Notes: a model not told the origin generated them from the letters alone. DNA of 64,000 nt from Cryptomeria japonica (GCF_030272615.1 NC_081406.1:117746847-117810846), one strand, 5' to 3'. Counted from the first letter of the stretch, positions 36,758 through 48,751 are shown. Program-made: numbers and translations.

Positions 36758-39400
36758 AGCAAGAGTATGGCTTACGCCACTACTACCAGTAAAGTAGAAG
36801 AAATAGAGAGATGAAGATGAGAGACGCAGGGCAATACCACAAAGAGTGGAAGACATCACTAATATTAAGGAGAAAAAATCCCCCTATCTTAGGGTCTTAA
36901 CTCATACCAACATATGCAAGAGAACACAAAATAAAATGGCAAAAGACACACAAAACAAAGACAAAGCGCAAAAGGACACATGACAAGACTAAGATACAAG
37001 ATGACAAACTAACTAGCTGAAGAGATCTCAAGCTCAGAGGTCTCAACAACTAATCAGGACACAAAGACTAATGACATCACATAACACAAGCAATCACATA
37101 AAAGAGAAAAATTGACATCATCCATGAACTATCGATAGTAAACCTATGAGTTCATGAGGAAGAAGAGAGAGAACATGAATACACACTTTGGTGATCCATG
37201 AGATGAAAGTCAAAAAAGAAAGAAACTATGGACGTCTCACCCCTAAAAATAGGTGATCCATGGAGAGAAGGACATGGAAAATCTTGCCCCTAGATCTTGT
37301 CTAGGTGATCCTTGTAAAGAGAGAGAGTGAAAACACCATTAGTTCCACTCAACCTCATGCATGTGTGTGCAAGTGAGGTTCAAAGTTCCTCATAGGATTC
37401 TATGCTTGAGTACACTACAACCTGTATAGAATGCACAATACAAGTGTCAAGAAAGGGATGATATCTCACTCTAAGAGATTGTGCTCTAGTTCTGAGAATA
37501 ATCACCCCACATAAGAGAAAAGTGGCATCATCTCACTCTAAGAGACCGTGCTCTGGTTTCAAGAATGATCTATTGTACAAGAGAAAGGTGATGACATCTT
37601 TCTCTAAGAGGTTTCCCTCCAATTCCAAGAATGTCTCACTGTACAAGACAAGAAGAAGTGAAGACATCTCTCTCTAAGAGACCATGCTCGGGTTCCAAGA
37701 ATGGCCCACTGTACAAAAAGTGATGACATCTTTCTCTAAGAGGCTTCCCTTTGGTTCCAAGAATGTCTCACTATACAAGAAAAAGTGATGACATATTTCT
37801 CTAAGATTCTTCTCTCTGGTTCCAAGAATGTCTCACCATACAATGCATGAGAGACGTATAGTACAAATGAGTCGTGTGGGTGTCCCTCCCTTAAGAAGTC
37901 AACATAGACTAATATTTATATCTTAAGGAAGGTAGAACAAGGATACCTACCTTTGTCACAAAGAAGATATGTGCTATGCAACAATGTCGTAAATACAAGA
38001 AAAAGAGGGAATAATCTTCAAGAAAGGATAAGATATTTGAAAAGAGATATGTTGCTGTAAGTGTAAAGGTGATCCTTGGAGGAGAAGAGATCTTTGTTCA
38101 AAAGTCATCTACCTGCAAAAGGAGTTGTCTTAGACAAATATAACATCTTCTAGGAAAAAAAGAAGGAAAGAACAAGAGTGCAATCCTTCCTCCTATTTAT
38201 AGGTGAAAGGGATTCTTGATGAGGGATGACTCACTTTTAGCCCCCAAAGGGATGGGTGAATTTATCATAGATGTACATTACCAAGTGTGAAAGAGGTTGC
38301 AGTCAAGGACTAACACCTCTTGTATAAGAGAGAATCCTTGAGTGAACAACAACAATTCCACACAAGGAATGACATCAAGTAATAGAACTCACACCATCCA
38401 CTTAATAGGGCAAAGTGGATCCCTAGAGAAAGAGAGAGAGAAAGATCATTTCCCCTAGGCTAAGGGACGATGCTCGAACAACTTACAGAATCTACTAGAG
38501 AGAGATTAAACATAAGAAAATATGCAATGAACTTACATGAACACATGCAAGAAAAGATATTAGTAAATGTAAAATACATGTTTCAAGAAGTGGTAATATT
38601 TGAAAGGAAGAGAGAAAAAAAACATTATATATTCCTCAAGGGGGATTAATCATAAAAGCATACCATTGTAAGAAATGATAATGACATATGAAAAATGCAG
38701 CCCCTAAAGGAAATAATGATAAATGAGAAAGAAAGAAAGAAAGGGAAAGGAGTGAAAATCCTTTCCCCCCAAGTGAGGAGAACTAGGAGAAAACATTACA
38801 TATTTTTTGATAGTGATTAGTTTCAAGTGATATGACATCCTAGTGGAACAAATCCTTTCAAGGAAGGGATACATACCTCCCAAGAGATCATTCCTTGCTA
38901 AGGGGCATATCATACTTGTGAATAATCGAAACCATAGAAGAGGTAAGATTTTCAAAATAATGAAGGAAAGAGAAGAAGTGCAGTACTCATTAAAGATGCC
39001 CCTCTCCAAGCAAAGAAGAAAACCAAGGAACAATTATATGCTAACATGAGAATAACCCTATGCAAGAAAAGAGATCTAATAATGAATAATGCACAAAGAT
39101 AGAGATAAATGTATAGAAAGAAGCAAAAAAATGGACTTCATGTTGCTGCCCCAAAGTATGTTAAAGAGATCCCATAAATGGGCTAATTATGTCATAGGGT
39201 GAAGAGTAACGTGAAGGGAAAAGAAATGCTAAGGCACTCTATTTTTACCAAGAAATACAACAAGATCTGTTGTGAGACAAATGTGTGCAAGATCATATTG
39301 TACTTGAACAAATTTCTTAAATGCATAACATTTTCTAAGAGAATATGAATATAAATCATGAAAATGCAATATTCAATACCTTTCACTTGCTTAAGATTTT
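36758..39400 (-). mobile_element. Truncated 3' internal region of gypsy copy 2
   Basis: The sequence upstream (minus sense) of the polypurine tract is non-coding and purine-rich with several internal repeats. No gag or pol is present before the kinase relic at 39.5 kb, so the element is truncated on that side. Nothing marks a clean boundary; the right end is approximate. Confidence 0.5.
37440..37860. repeat. Six-copy tandem repeat of about 62-70 bp
   Basis: Each unit reads TGATGACATCTTTCTCTAAG, then a variable CTCTGGTTCCAAGAATG, then TCTCACTGTACAAGA. Units start near 37,454, 37,522, 37,588, 37,657, 37,720 and 37,785 and differ in length by a few bases. Confidence 0.9.
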
Positions 39401-39524
39401 TGATGTTATTTTGAGGAGGAAAGAAAATGTTCTTCTCATATTTCAACTTCCGATAGATTCTTGCAGCTAATCTATCAGGATGGTAAATATTGTCTTGCCA
39501 TGAAGAAGAGGGTTTGTTAGGAGA

Positions 39525-39915
39525 AGAAGTTTCATGGTTCACTGTGTCGACATACTCAGATGTTCCTTGTGGAGCAGTTGTGATGTGTGAAACATTTACG
39601 GGCACCAATCTAGAAAGCCCAAAATCTGCAACTTTTGCTGTGAAATGTTCGTCGAGAAGAATGTTACTAGATTAAACATCTCTGTGTGATATGGGCTGAT
39701 GGATGCTGTGGAGATATGCTAAGGCCTGAGCTGTTTCTATGACGATGTTGAAGTGAGTTTGCCAAGGCAAACCTGTGAGGGTTCTTTGGCTCCCATGAAG
39801 GTGATCAGACAAGGTCCCATTTGGCACAAACTCGTAAAGAAGCAGTAGCATTGGACTCTACGGGCACATTATAGACGAAGAGGTAGTCCTTCCATTATCA
39901 TCATGCTTACACCAG
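39525..39915 (-). pseudogene. LRK10L-like pseudogene: start region fused to kinase C-lobe half
   Basis: Minus strand, from right to left. A start region matching the 62 kb gene (ATGGAAGGACT near 39,905) is followed almost at once by kinase sequence equivalent to residue 390 onward of the intact gene: YEFVPNGTLSDHLHG, TAQALAYLHSIHQ, the HRDV loop, [18 protein letters not shown] and [10 protein letters not shown]. The ectodomain, membrane helix, glycine loop and catalytic Lys are missing. The Lys after HRDV is a TAA stop, at 39,672-39,674. Similarity ends in the activation segment near 39,530. A large internal deletion best explains the fusion. Its upstream region (39,930-40,170) is still like the intact gene's promoter. 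Confidence 0.88.
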
Positions 39916-40030
39916 TGAGAAGAAATGAAGCAAACAAGGGAACATTAATCACAGTTGAATAGCAAAGAAAGGATGCGGGGAAAGCCAAGAAAAAAATGAG
40001 GTGCGAGGAAAACCCTAACAAAAATACCAT

Positions 40031-40100
40031 AGTCAATACACCAATTTGACTTACTCTCTTTACCTCAATTTTTCTGGCGCTTTAAATTCCACACGCTTTC
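40031..40100 (-). promoter_or_regulatory. Relic LRK promoter with two W-box cores
   Basis: AGTCAA (40,031-40,036) and TTGACT (40,046-40,051) lie in the same order and spacing as upstream of the 62 kb gene. CCACACGCTTTC at 40,089-40,100 corresponds to CCACGCGCTTTC there, with the CGCG core mutated. The adjoining gene is dead, so this is a sequence relic useful for comparison. Confidence 0.6.
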
Positions 40101-40171
40101 TTCGGCGTATCAAAGTCGCGCATGGCCACCGACACATTCGAATTCCAGTAGAGGGGAAAGTTTGTCCACAA

Positions 40172-41137
40172 TGAAAAGTTTTAAATTTCAAAGTTACGTT
40201 TACTTTGAGCTTGGATGGAGTGTTTTGTATTTTTCAAAATTACTAAAATAAAGAGTACGGTTATCATAAAGTGAGAAAATAAAATCTACTAAATTTTTTT
40301 TTAAATTGGTAATATTTGCAACTTCTCTATAATCATTTTAAATTGGTGTGGAGAAAGATTTTAAATTTTATTTTTTCATATCTAATATAAAGATTTGATT
40401 GTTTGAAGTAATAAATAAATTTTTTATTTAATAAAATGATATTTTTATAATTATACAAAATATAAAATAAATATAGATTATAGTTTTTAAAAAAAAAATT
40501 AATTCTAAATGTTGATTGGTTCAACTAATTGAAATATAAAATTGTATGGATACAATAGTATCTTATCTTAGACAGAATTAATAAAATATATATTTTAATC
40601 TTACAATACAATAAATAAATAATATTTTATAGTGATAAATTGGAATTAAGCTAATTGATATGGCTCACAGAACATTTAAAATTGATTCTAGAAAATAAAT
40701 ATCATCATAAATAAGAAAAATGGTGGAAACCTCATAAGAGTGGTCCTTACTAAATTAAAAAAGCGAATGTTAAAGCCGTTGTATATGATAACAATGTTAT
40801 TTAACAATTTATCTCTGATATTGGAATGAGTAAATAAATTAATCTTTGTGTCGGCACAAACAAACAAGAGGGTTCCCCACAGTCTCCAGCTGCTCAGCAT
40901 TATCTGGGACCCTCACACAGTCTCCAGCTGCCCAGCATTATCTTCAGCCGCCCCACGTTCTCAACACTTATTATGTTATTTCGTATTCAGACAGTGAAGT
41001 CGGAACAAATTGACATAAAGGCTTATAACATACTCAGTGTCTTTCCGTCAGAGTGATCTCCCTCTTTGTTCCCACCTCCTGCTCACAATATTATGGTGAT
41101 CCGGAATTATGGGTTCGGAATAGGTTTCCTCGGTTAC
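40172..41137. other. Intergenic DNA with a short duplicated segment
   Basis: AT-rich. At 40,876-40,945 CACAGTCTCCAGCTG(C/T)(T/C)CAGCATTATCT occurs twice about 38 bases apart. No gene recognised. Confidence 0.5.
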
Positions 41138-42250
41138 TTACATAGAAGATTCTTCACTTGAATGTATTGAAAGTACACTGCTGATTGATGAATTGGAAGG
41201 CAAGGGAGGATTGGTTACATCAACACTTCCTTCCAACATTTGAACAACTCTGTTTATGCTCGGTCGATCCGTTGGATTGTACTGAATGCACCATAACCCT
41301 ACTTTGGCCACTCGTATCGCTTTCTCCTCCTCTTCACATTCTAGTTTTTCTTTACCAGTTCCTCTCAACCCCCTCTCCAACTGTCCATGTTCCATCAATT
41401 TGAATGCCCACTCCGGAAAATACAACTGACTGGAGTGGCTTACCTGCATATCAAAATTCTTCCTTCCTCCAACCAGCTCCAGTGATACCATTCCAAAACT
41501 GTAAACATCTGATTTGTCCGTCACACGTCCCAAATTTCTGTACCAAAGCTCTGGTGCAACATAACCTGGCGTTCCTCTTGGAGCTGTCATTGATACATGG
41601 TCATCTTTCTTCCCACAGAGTTTAGCCAGACCAAAATCAGCTACTTTTGGTGTGTGCTCTTCATCCAGTAGTATGTTGTGAGGTTTTATGTCGAAATGAA
41701 TGATACAATTGTCACAATCTTGGTGTAAATAGGCTATTCCACGAGCGGCACCGAAAGCAATTGGATACAGCTATGCCCAGTTCGGGATTGCTTCTTTCTC
41801 TCTTCCTCCATATATAAATTTGTCTAGAGAGATTCATTAGGCATGTACTCATAAACCAATGCATTTCTCTGTTGTTCCAAGCTATATCCCATCAGGCGAA
41901 CCAAATGAACATGATGGAGCCGTCCAATAGTTGCTACTTCATTCATGAATTGATTCTCACTGTGTCTTGACTGATCAGGCATTTTAACCGTCACCAGATC
42001 GCCCGTAGGTAGACTTCCTCTATAAACCACACCGAAACCTCCTTCTCCGACTTTCTGTACAAAGTTATTCGTGATCTTCATGAGCTGAGAGTATGAGTAT
42101 CTACATGGCATTTGATGAACATAATGTTGCAAGAATTTCTCCACGTTGGAAAGATCAGGTTTCTTAGATAACCTCCTCTTCCGATTAACAAACAGAAGCA
42201 ATACTCCCGTCAGTAACAATGCACCGGTTCCAACGGCCACACCTGATTAG
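41138..42250 (-). pseudogene. Lr10/PR5K-type receptor kinase, kinase exon with one frameshift and one stop
   Basis: Minus strand. A membrane helix (VGTGALLLTGVLLLFVNRKRR) leads into SYSQLMKITNNFVQKVGEGG, FGVVYRG (glycine loop), LVTVKM (catalytic Lys), QFMNEVATIGRLHHVHLVRL and LVYEYMPNESL. Two extra bases near 41,823 shift the frame. Soon after, a TAG near 41,773 replaces a residue before the ARGIAYLH helix. The rest is intact: HFDIKPHNILLD (a non-RD loop normal for this family), VADFGLAK, TPGYVAPE and a full C-lobe to the stop at 41,138. An intron acceptor (ATCAG) at about 42,246 shows that an upstream ectodomain exon existed; I do not see it. Family: LRK10L-2/Lr10 rust-resistance-like kinases. 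Unlike the other copies, it does not derive from the 60 kb type. Confidence 0.88.
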
Positions 42251-43030
42251 AAAGCCCACATCAATGAAATGCAGTGATTAAATACGAAGAAAGGAATGAT
42301 ATTGGTTTGCGGTGATGGCCGTTTCAGTCCTTAAGTTGACTACAAGGCCTCAATCCATAAAATCCAGAAAATACAATAGAATGTATACCCATCTCATGAA
42401 ACCTCAATCCGTAAAATTCACCAAAATTCTTACAGATCTTATGACGAGCTATGCTGACCGAGAGTAAGTCTTACTCTTAACTTGGGACTTCATCTAACTC
42501 TTAAGGAAAAATAAGATTGCAGAGCAGTCAGATATAAAAAATAACAGTTTAATGATAGCACAACTTAAAAACTATAACATTTAAGACAAGAAAACGCTTT
42601 TAAAATTGAAATTTTCCAGATTTTATTTTGTAATTTAAAATCTTTAATATATAAATGTGCACAGTATTGCAAGGCATAGATTGAATGCAATGAAAGCTAA
42701 ACTAGCATATATACCTTAAATTTTAATTTAATCCATATAAAATACCCCAAGAGATATCTTTCTGGATGCACCTATTTTTAATCAATTTTACACCCTAAAG
42801 TAAAATAGGCGCCTCCAAAAGGATATCTCTTGACATGAAAAACATAAAATAAATGCAACATATAATTATATAGTATCTTTTCTTGAATTGAATTATATTA
42901 TTATATTATTATGTAGAGATATATGAAATTTTATATATCCATTTAGACTATTTTTAATAAATATATATGTGTTGCAAGATTAAAGCATGTACTAAAATGT
43001 AAGATATATATTAGACTTTATTTAATGATA
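42251..43030. other. Intergenic DNA, ectodomain exon of the Lr10-type gene not found
   Basis: No cysteine-rich ectodomain frame is seen on the minus strand upstream of the kinase exon. A 30-base inverted similarity (AGAGATATCTTTCTGGATGC at 42,751 and AAGGATATCTCTTG at 42,818) may form a hairpin. Confidence 0.45.
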
Positions 43031-43034
43031 GTAC

Positions 43035-44820
43035 TTATAAAACACAATTTAATGGTCAGTATTATGGTTACGAATAGTGTTAGGGTTAAGGCTAGTACTA
43101 TGGTTAGAGTTGAGGTTTACATCATTGTTCGAGCTACGATTAGGGTTCGCATCAAGGTTAGGGTTTGGTTTAGGTTTAGAATTATGGTTAGGGTTAGGAT
43201 TTAGGATTACTGTTAGGATTATGGCTAGGGTTAGGGTTAAGGTTACTATTATGTTCAAAGAAGGTTTACATCATTGTTAGGGTTAGGGTTAAGGTTAGGC
43301 TACAATTAAGGTTATTATTCTAGAAGAATGGTTGGGGTAATGATTGAGGTTCAATTAGAATTAGTATTAGAGTCAGGGATAGGGTTCAATTAAGAGTAGG
43401 GTTAATATCACAATTAAATTAGGGTCTTGTTAGGTTTAGGGGTAGTGTTATGATTAAAAAAGGGTCAAGGTTTAAGGATAAAGCCTGGTGTTAAGGTTAG
43501 GGCTCTATAATAAAGCATTCTTTCAAGGTTAGGATGAAGGTTTAATTAGGGCTATGGATTACATTAACATAAAGATTAGGGATAGTATCAAGGTTAGGTT
43601 GGATTTAAGGTTAAGGTTATTTTAGGGCTATAGTTTAGGTTCAAGCTAGGGTTTAATTATGGTTAGGGTTAATTTTAGGGTTAGGTTATCATAAGGGTTC
43701 AATTACAGTTAGGGAAAAAGTGTAATCAGTGTTATAATTTGATTACATTAGTGTTAGGGTTAAAGTAGTAATAAAGTTCAATTAGGATTAGGGTTAGAGT
43801 TAGAGTTAAGTTTAGGCTTAGGCTATGGTTAGGTTTCAATCATGGTCATCTAAGGTTTAGGGTTAACATTACACAACAATTAGGGTTACTATTCTAGGAG
43901 AATGCTTGGGGTAAGGATTGAGGTTGAATTAGAATTAGTATTAGGGAAAGGGCTAGTGTTCAATCAAGAGTAGGGTTAGTATTACAAATCATTTAGGATT
44001 TAATTAGGGTTAGAGTTTGAGGATAAAGCATGGCACGATGATTAGGATTATATAATAAAGCTTGATTTTAAGGCTATGTTTAAAGTTTAATTAAGGTTAT
44101 GGTTATGTTAGAATATAGATTCAATTAGGGTTAGGGTTAACTACGTCTAGATTAGGGATATTGTCAAGGTTAGGGTTTGATTATGGCAAGGTTTTAATTA
44201 TTGGTAGGGGTATTATTAAATTTCAATTAGCCTTAGAATTAGGGTTATTATTCAATTGCATTAGGATTGGAGTTAAATTAGGATTGAAATTCAATTAGAA
44301 TTGGGGTTCAAATTAGATGTAGGGTTAAATTAAGGTTAGATTAAGGTTCAAGTTGTAGGTAGGGTTCAATTTTATGGTTAAAATTAAGTTTAGGGTTAGG
44401 TTAGGGTTTGAATTCAATTAGAGGGATCAAGTTTAAGGGTTAGCATTATAGATAATTAGAGTTTAATTATAGTAAGGGTCTAATTATAGTTAAGGTTAGG
44501 ATTAGAATTAAATGAGGATTATGATTCAATTGCATTAGGGTTAAGAAATTAGGATTAGAGTTCAATTACGATCTTGGTTTGGTGTAGATTAGGGTTGGGG
44601 TTAGATAAGATTTAGAGTTTAACTAGGGATAGGGTTAAGTTTTGGTTGTTCAAGATAAGGTTTAATTAAGGTTAGGATTAATTTTAGGGTTAGGTTATTA
44701 GGGTTAGATTAGAGTTATGGTTAAGATTAGGTTATGGATAGGATTAATTTTAGATTGTGATTAAAGTTACTATTCTAGGATAAAGCTTGGGGTTAGGGTA
44801 GGGTTGATATAACTTTAGTT
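43035..44820 (+). repeat. Degenerate telomere-like (GGGTTA) array
   Basis: About 1.8 kb of GGGTTA, GGTTAG, AAGGTTA and GGGTTTAA words, with recurring spacers CAATTAG and GTTCAATTAG. The commonest unit is six bases (TTAGGG) rather than the seven-base plant telomere TTTAGGG, though TTTAGGG also occurs. No long perfect run exists. It lies within a gene cluster far from any visible chromosome end. Open frames of Asn/Pro/Leu repeats are translations of it. Confidence 0.9.
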
Positions 44821-45260
44821 GAAGCCTAACCATAATTGAATTCTAATTTAACTAAAATTTTAATAATAATTATAATTAAAAACTACAGCGAACATTAATT
44901 AAACCCTAATTCTAAATTAACCCTAAATTATAATTGTTACATTTTTCTAGTTTATTGTAAGGTTATTTTTTAAAAGTATACATAAATATATGATTAAAGA
45001 CAAACTTAGAGAAATTTAAGTATAGTGGATTAAACTTTTAGATGATGAATTATTAGTAAATTATAGATTTTAATTTTTAATTATTGTTTTTCTAAAATAA
45101 TTATTTAGATATCAATTATATTTCTAGCATTTTATGGATCTCCAAAGATTAATAAGATTATCATCATAACTCTAATAGTAATTATAATTAAAAACTATAC
45201 CTAACCTCAATTAAACCCTAATCTTAAGTTAACCCTAAATTATAATAGTAATTACTAAAA
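44810..45260 (-). repeat. C-rich flank of the telomere-like array, with a 75-bp duplication
   Basis: The strand switches: CCTAACC, TTAAACCCTAA and AACCCTAAATT replace G-rich words. A block TAATTATAATTAAAAACTA...AACCCTAAATTATAAT occurs at about 44,866-44,945 and again at 45,172-45,255. Confidence 0.75.
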
Positions 45261-45284
45261 AATTATTTCACCTTTTCCACCTCT

Positions 45285-45835
45285 CTTGCTTTTAGAATAA
45301 AATTAAAACTAGAATAGAGATATGAATAAAACCTTTCCAATTTTTTTCTAGATATATAAGCAACAATTCTATTTTATTTTCCCTTTTGACATGTAAATTA
45401 TTTCAAATTTTAAATTAAACTAAATTTTATATTTTCTAATTTTCAAATGAATCATCAATCTTGTAGAATAAATTTAAAACTAAAATCTAGATATAAATAG
45501 AACCTTTCTATATTTTTCCTAAGTAACATTTCTATTCTATTTTAAGTAAAGTAAATTATATCTTTCCTAATTTTTAAATGAACCATCAATCTTTTAGAAT
45601 AAATCTAAAAGTAAAATCATGATATAAATGAAACCTTTCTATATTTTTGTAGATATAAGCAATATTTCTATTCTATTTAAAATTGAAATAAATTATATCT
45701 TTCATAATTTTTAAATGAACCATCAATCTTTTAAATAAATCTAAAAGTAAAATCTTGATATAAATGGAACCTTTCTATATTTTTGTAGATATAAGCAATA
45801 TTTCTATTCTATTTTTTATTTTCACATGTAAATCA
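45285..45835. repeat. Tandem repeat of about 133 bp, four copies
   Basis: Units carry AACCATCAATCTTTTAGAAT, AACCTTTCTATATTTTTGTA and AGCAATATTTCTATTCTAT. The third and fourth copies (about 45,585 and 45,718) are nearly identical. The first, near 45,285, is the most diverged. Confidence 0.85.
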
Positions 45836-46335
45836 TTTTAAATTTCAAAATAAAACTTTTCTTTTTTCAATTGTTAAATAAATCAACAATTAATTTTAAA
45901 ATAAATTAATCTTATAATTGAATTTTTAGAGTAAGATGGTGTTTAATCAAGTTACTCCAATCATCTTTCCATGTCTAAACATTCTAACAATTGCTTAAGA
46001 CTCAATTTATTCTATCTTTTATATCATTTAATAACTATGTTGAATTCTATTGAGGTAAATAGAATTATTTTTATATGTCCTTCAATATTAGGATTACATT
46101 TGAATAGTCCAATTTTCCTCAAATAGCATATAAATATTATTATGACTTTCTAAATATTTATACATGCCCTCAAGCTATGATATGAATCAAATCAAAATTA
46201 TTTAAAATATAAATTCTATTAAATAGTTATAGATCTAACATGCCCAGGATTAAAAATGGCAAAAAAGTGAAGAAGGTGAAGAGTTGGAGAATAGACAATA
46301 ATTGCAAAGCTTCAACCAATACGTACAGCCAAAAG
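45836..46335. other. AT-rich DNA without a recognised gene
   Basis: No protein-like frame, RNA gene or repeat boundary is apparent. Confidence 0.4.
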
Positions 46336-46339
46336 AGAT

Positions 46340-46567
46340 AATGTTGAAAATGCTTTCAAAACATTGAAACAAATGCAATGGGCAAGTATAAAGCCAAATT
46401 CTTTGGTAGCGTCTTCAAGAATGGGAGCTTTCAATAGGGCGTGGACATGCATGAAAGCATGCATAATGGTATGGGGATTTTGTTTAGATACTAAAGTTGG
46501 AAATGCTCCAATGGACATGCTAGCAAGATGTGGAAACATAGAAACGAGCGTTCAATTGATTGCATAG
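46340..46567 (+). pseudogene. PPR protein fragment, plus strand
   Basis: One frame reads NAFKTLKQMQWASIKPNS, then MGAFNRAWTCMKACI, and GNAPMDMLARCGNIETSVQL. It aligns with the plant PPR patterns 'EALK.FKQMQ.AGIKPNS', 'GALE.G..IH' and 'GNALIDMYAKCG.IE.A'. About 25 residues of the repeat between PNS and the MGAF block are missing, and conserved positions are changed (YAKCG to LARCG). It covers about two repeats with no start or C-terminal domain. It is on the strand opposite the PPR relic at 7.8-8.2 kb. Confidence 0.7.
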
Positions 46568-47692
46568 CAACTCGAGCCTACAAACAAGATTTTGAAATTA
46601 AACTCTTAATCTTCTATGTCCCTACAATTATTTTATTCTGAAACTACTACTACTAAAATGCCAATTCTCTAGATTTGTAAAAAAATAACAGATTATAGAT
46701 TATTGGTATTCTGCAACACTTATAGTGTAAAGTGAGGCAAAAATAGAATAATTTATTGAATCATGGGAATCATTTACGAATTATATCAGCGAGGTCCTTG
46801 CCAGGTTTCACTCCATTGAAGTATCGATTTCACTGTCCCCGTGCATCGCACTATTTCACCACAAAATCAACCAAATGCAAGACTCATCTATACGCAAAAA
46901 TCAAAATCAAAGGTCATTGATGAAGTTCAAGATTACTTACTTTAAAGGTGGAGGTTTGATAATCTGGTTGCCAAAAGATGTGAGATTCGCATTGTGAAAA
47001 TCCAAGCAAAAGGATTCGAAAGTCTCCAACAATCGATGTCTTGTCCATCTACACAACAAAAAACAAAACCCCCTATCAGTTTCAGAATAAACAAACAAAA
47101 TATCGCTGGACTGCGTGGGTTATATAGAAATTGAAAAAAAAAGAATTTGTAACAGTTATAAACAAGAGATGGCATGATTTCACAACCATTAAGATGTAAT
47201 TGCAGACTTTTCATATGCCTATTACAATTCGAATGTAACTGTTAGAAGATCATGCAGGTTCTTGTTTGTAACTGTTAGAATACAATGCTTGTTATTTCCA
47301 TGACTGATAGGAATACTAAGAGTTTCTTTTTTCTTACACCGTTACTCATGATGACCTACTATTGATGCCATTGTAAGTTATGCCTCTTGACATAATTAAT
47401 ATAATATTTTTTATGCCATGTTTGCAACTGCTGTCATATTTTATTATTATTATTATGAGCCTTTTTTAACAGTAACCCCACAATGTTTGCTAATTTAGTG
47501 ATAATTTATTTTTTCAACCATCAAAACAATAAACAATTCTTAGATGCCTACTTTTAAACCTTAGAATGATTGAAATAATGTAATAGATGAAATTTCTTTT
47601 AACCGTAGGGAAAAAAATACTCGTAAATATTTCACTAACACATTTAATCTTGCTGTATAAATTATGGAGATTAATGAGAAAAGGATCCATAC
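46568..47692. other. Intergenic DNA; kinase exon of the next gene absent
   Basis: This is where the kinase exon belonging to the relic at 47.7-48.5 kb should lie (minus strand). No kinase motif is visible on either strand, so that exon was deleted or replaced. Confidence 0.6.
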
Positions 47693-48534
47693 CTAGACCA
47701 ATAGCAGACTTAATAGCAGCGTTAAACACACCTGCACGGTCTGAGTTATAAACAAATGGCAGAGACAGTTGTTAGTATTATGCTTAGGAAATATTAAAGA
47801 AAAAATAAAATAAAATAATCTTTCTCTAGACATAACAAAATTGACGCTTTGTTACGACTCTTACCAGAGCTGTCCGATTTGCAACTCAATCGCGTCGAAT
47901 TACTGGTGTCGTAAATGCAAAGCATTTTCTTTGACTCGCAATGCTCACAACCTTTGCTGAAACTCCATTTTACTCTGAACCATAATACATACTTCCAGGC
48001 AACGGTCGATTCGTGTTGAATTTTGGAGCTGGTAGATGCACTAACGATTCACAATACGCATTTAAATTCAAGTCTGAATACTACCAACTCTTATTACATT
48101 CTAAAGCATACGCTTCAGTGAGCAGGTACTCTTCTCTGCACTCTCTCCGTAGACTTATATTCATATACTTATCAGTAATGCGACGGGTTGCAAGCATCTC
48201 CCCACATATTTCTATCAACTATCCTCATGTGATTGCTTGGAAACTCTTCCTGGTGGCGAAGCAGGTAGTATTGGTGGTCGCTGATGTTAATTAAAGTCAT
48301 ATTCATTTGATGGTCACAGTCAAGCTGAAGTGCAGGGTCACCACAACCGCTGCTGATTGCTCCGAAGGGATATTCGAATGCTTGATTCCCACATTCGAAG
48401 ACTTCTGGACATGCTGGAGATGAAGGAGTGAGGCATAACATGAATATTGTGAAGACAAGAGAAAGGCATACAGCGGGTAGATTGAAATGCTGAGAATGGT
48501 ATATTTGAAGGGGCAGTCCTTCCATTTTTGTCAT
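47693..48534 (-). pseudogene. LRK10L-like pseudogene: ectodomain exon and micro-exon only
   Basis: Minus strand. The start (MTKMEGL at 48,534), signal peptide (VCLSLVFTIFMLCL), and GUB_WAK-type ectodomain (CPEVFECGNQAFEYPFG, GCGDPALQLDCDHQMNM, HMRIVDRNMWGDACNPS) match the 62 kb gene closely. After CNPS the frame breaks near 48,172. Roughly 60-70 bases are missing compared with the intact copy, and the rest of the exon continues out of frame with an internal stop to a donor GTAAGAGT, placing the exon end at 47,865. A 39-base exon 2 with intact splice sites lies at 47,693-47,731. No kinase exon follows. Confidence 0.88.
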
Positions 48535-48663
48535 ATTCACAACAGTGAGAAGAAATAATTTAAAACAGGGGAACATGAATGACAGTTTAATAGCAAAGGA
48601 GGACCGTGGGAGAAGCTAAGAAAATGATTAGGTGTTAGGCCTAACCGAAAGAAAATAACCCCA

Positions 48664-48751
48664 AGTCAATACCCAAATTTGACTTTACTCTGGTAAGCGA
48701 CATCAAAAGTCAATACACCCATTTAATTCCGACTTATTAAATTCCACGCGC
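48664..48751 (-). promoter_or_regulatory. Relic LRK promoter with three W-box cores and a CGCG box
   Basis: AGTCAA at 48,664-48,669 and 48,709-48,714, TTGACT at 48,679-48,684, and CACGCGC at 48,745-48,751 parallel the set upstream of the intact gene. Similarity continues to about 48,940 (TTTGACGTAC, GGGAAATTGCATCGAATG). Confidence 0.65.

Noticed and set aside
37440-37860. CRISPR-like array
   Set aside because: Whole units repeat with drift and no unique spacers, and the setting is a plant retroelement.
43049-43280. Open frames of Asn/Pro and Leu/Gly repeats on both strands
   Set aside because: Translations of the telomere-like array.
43035-44820. True chromosome end
   Set aside because: No long perfect telomere run, internal spacers, and gene-cluster sequence on both sides.
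46942-47214. 90-codon minus-strand frame left of the ectodomain relic, considered as its missing kinase exon
   Set aside because: It contains no glycine loop, HRD or DFG motif and is rich in Phe, Cys and Leu. Probably chance.
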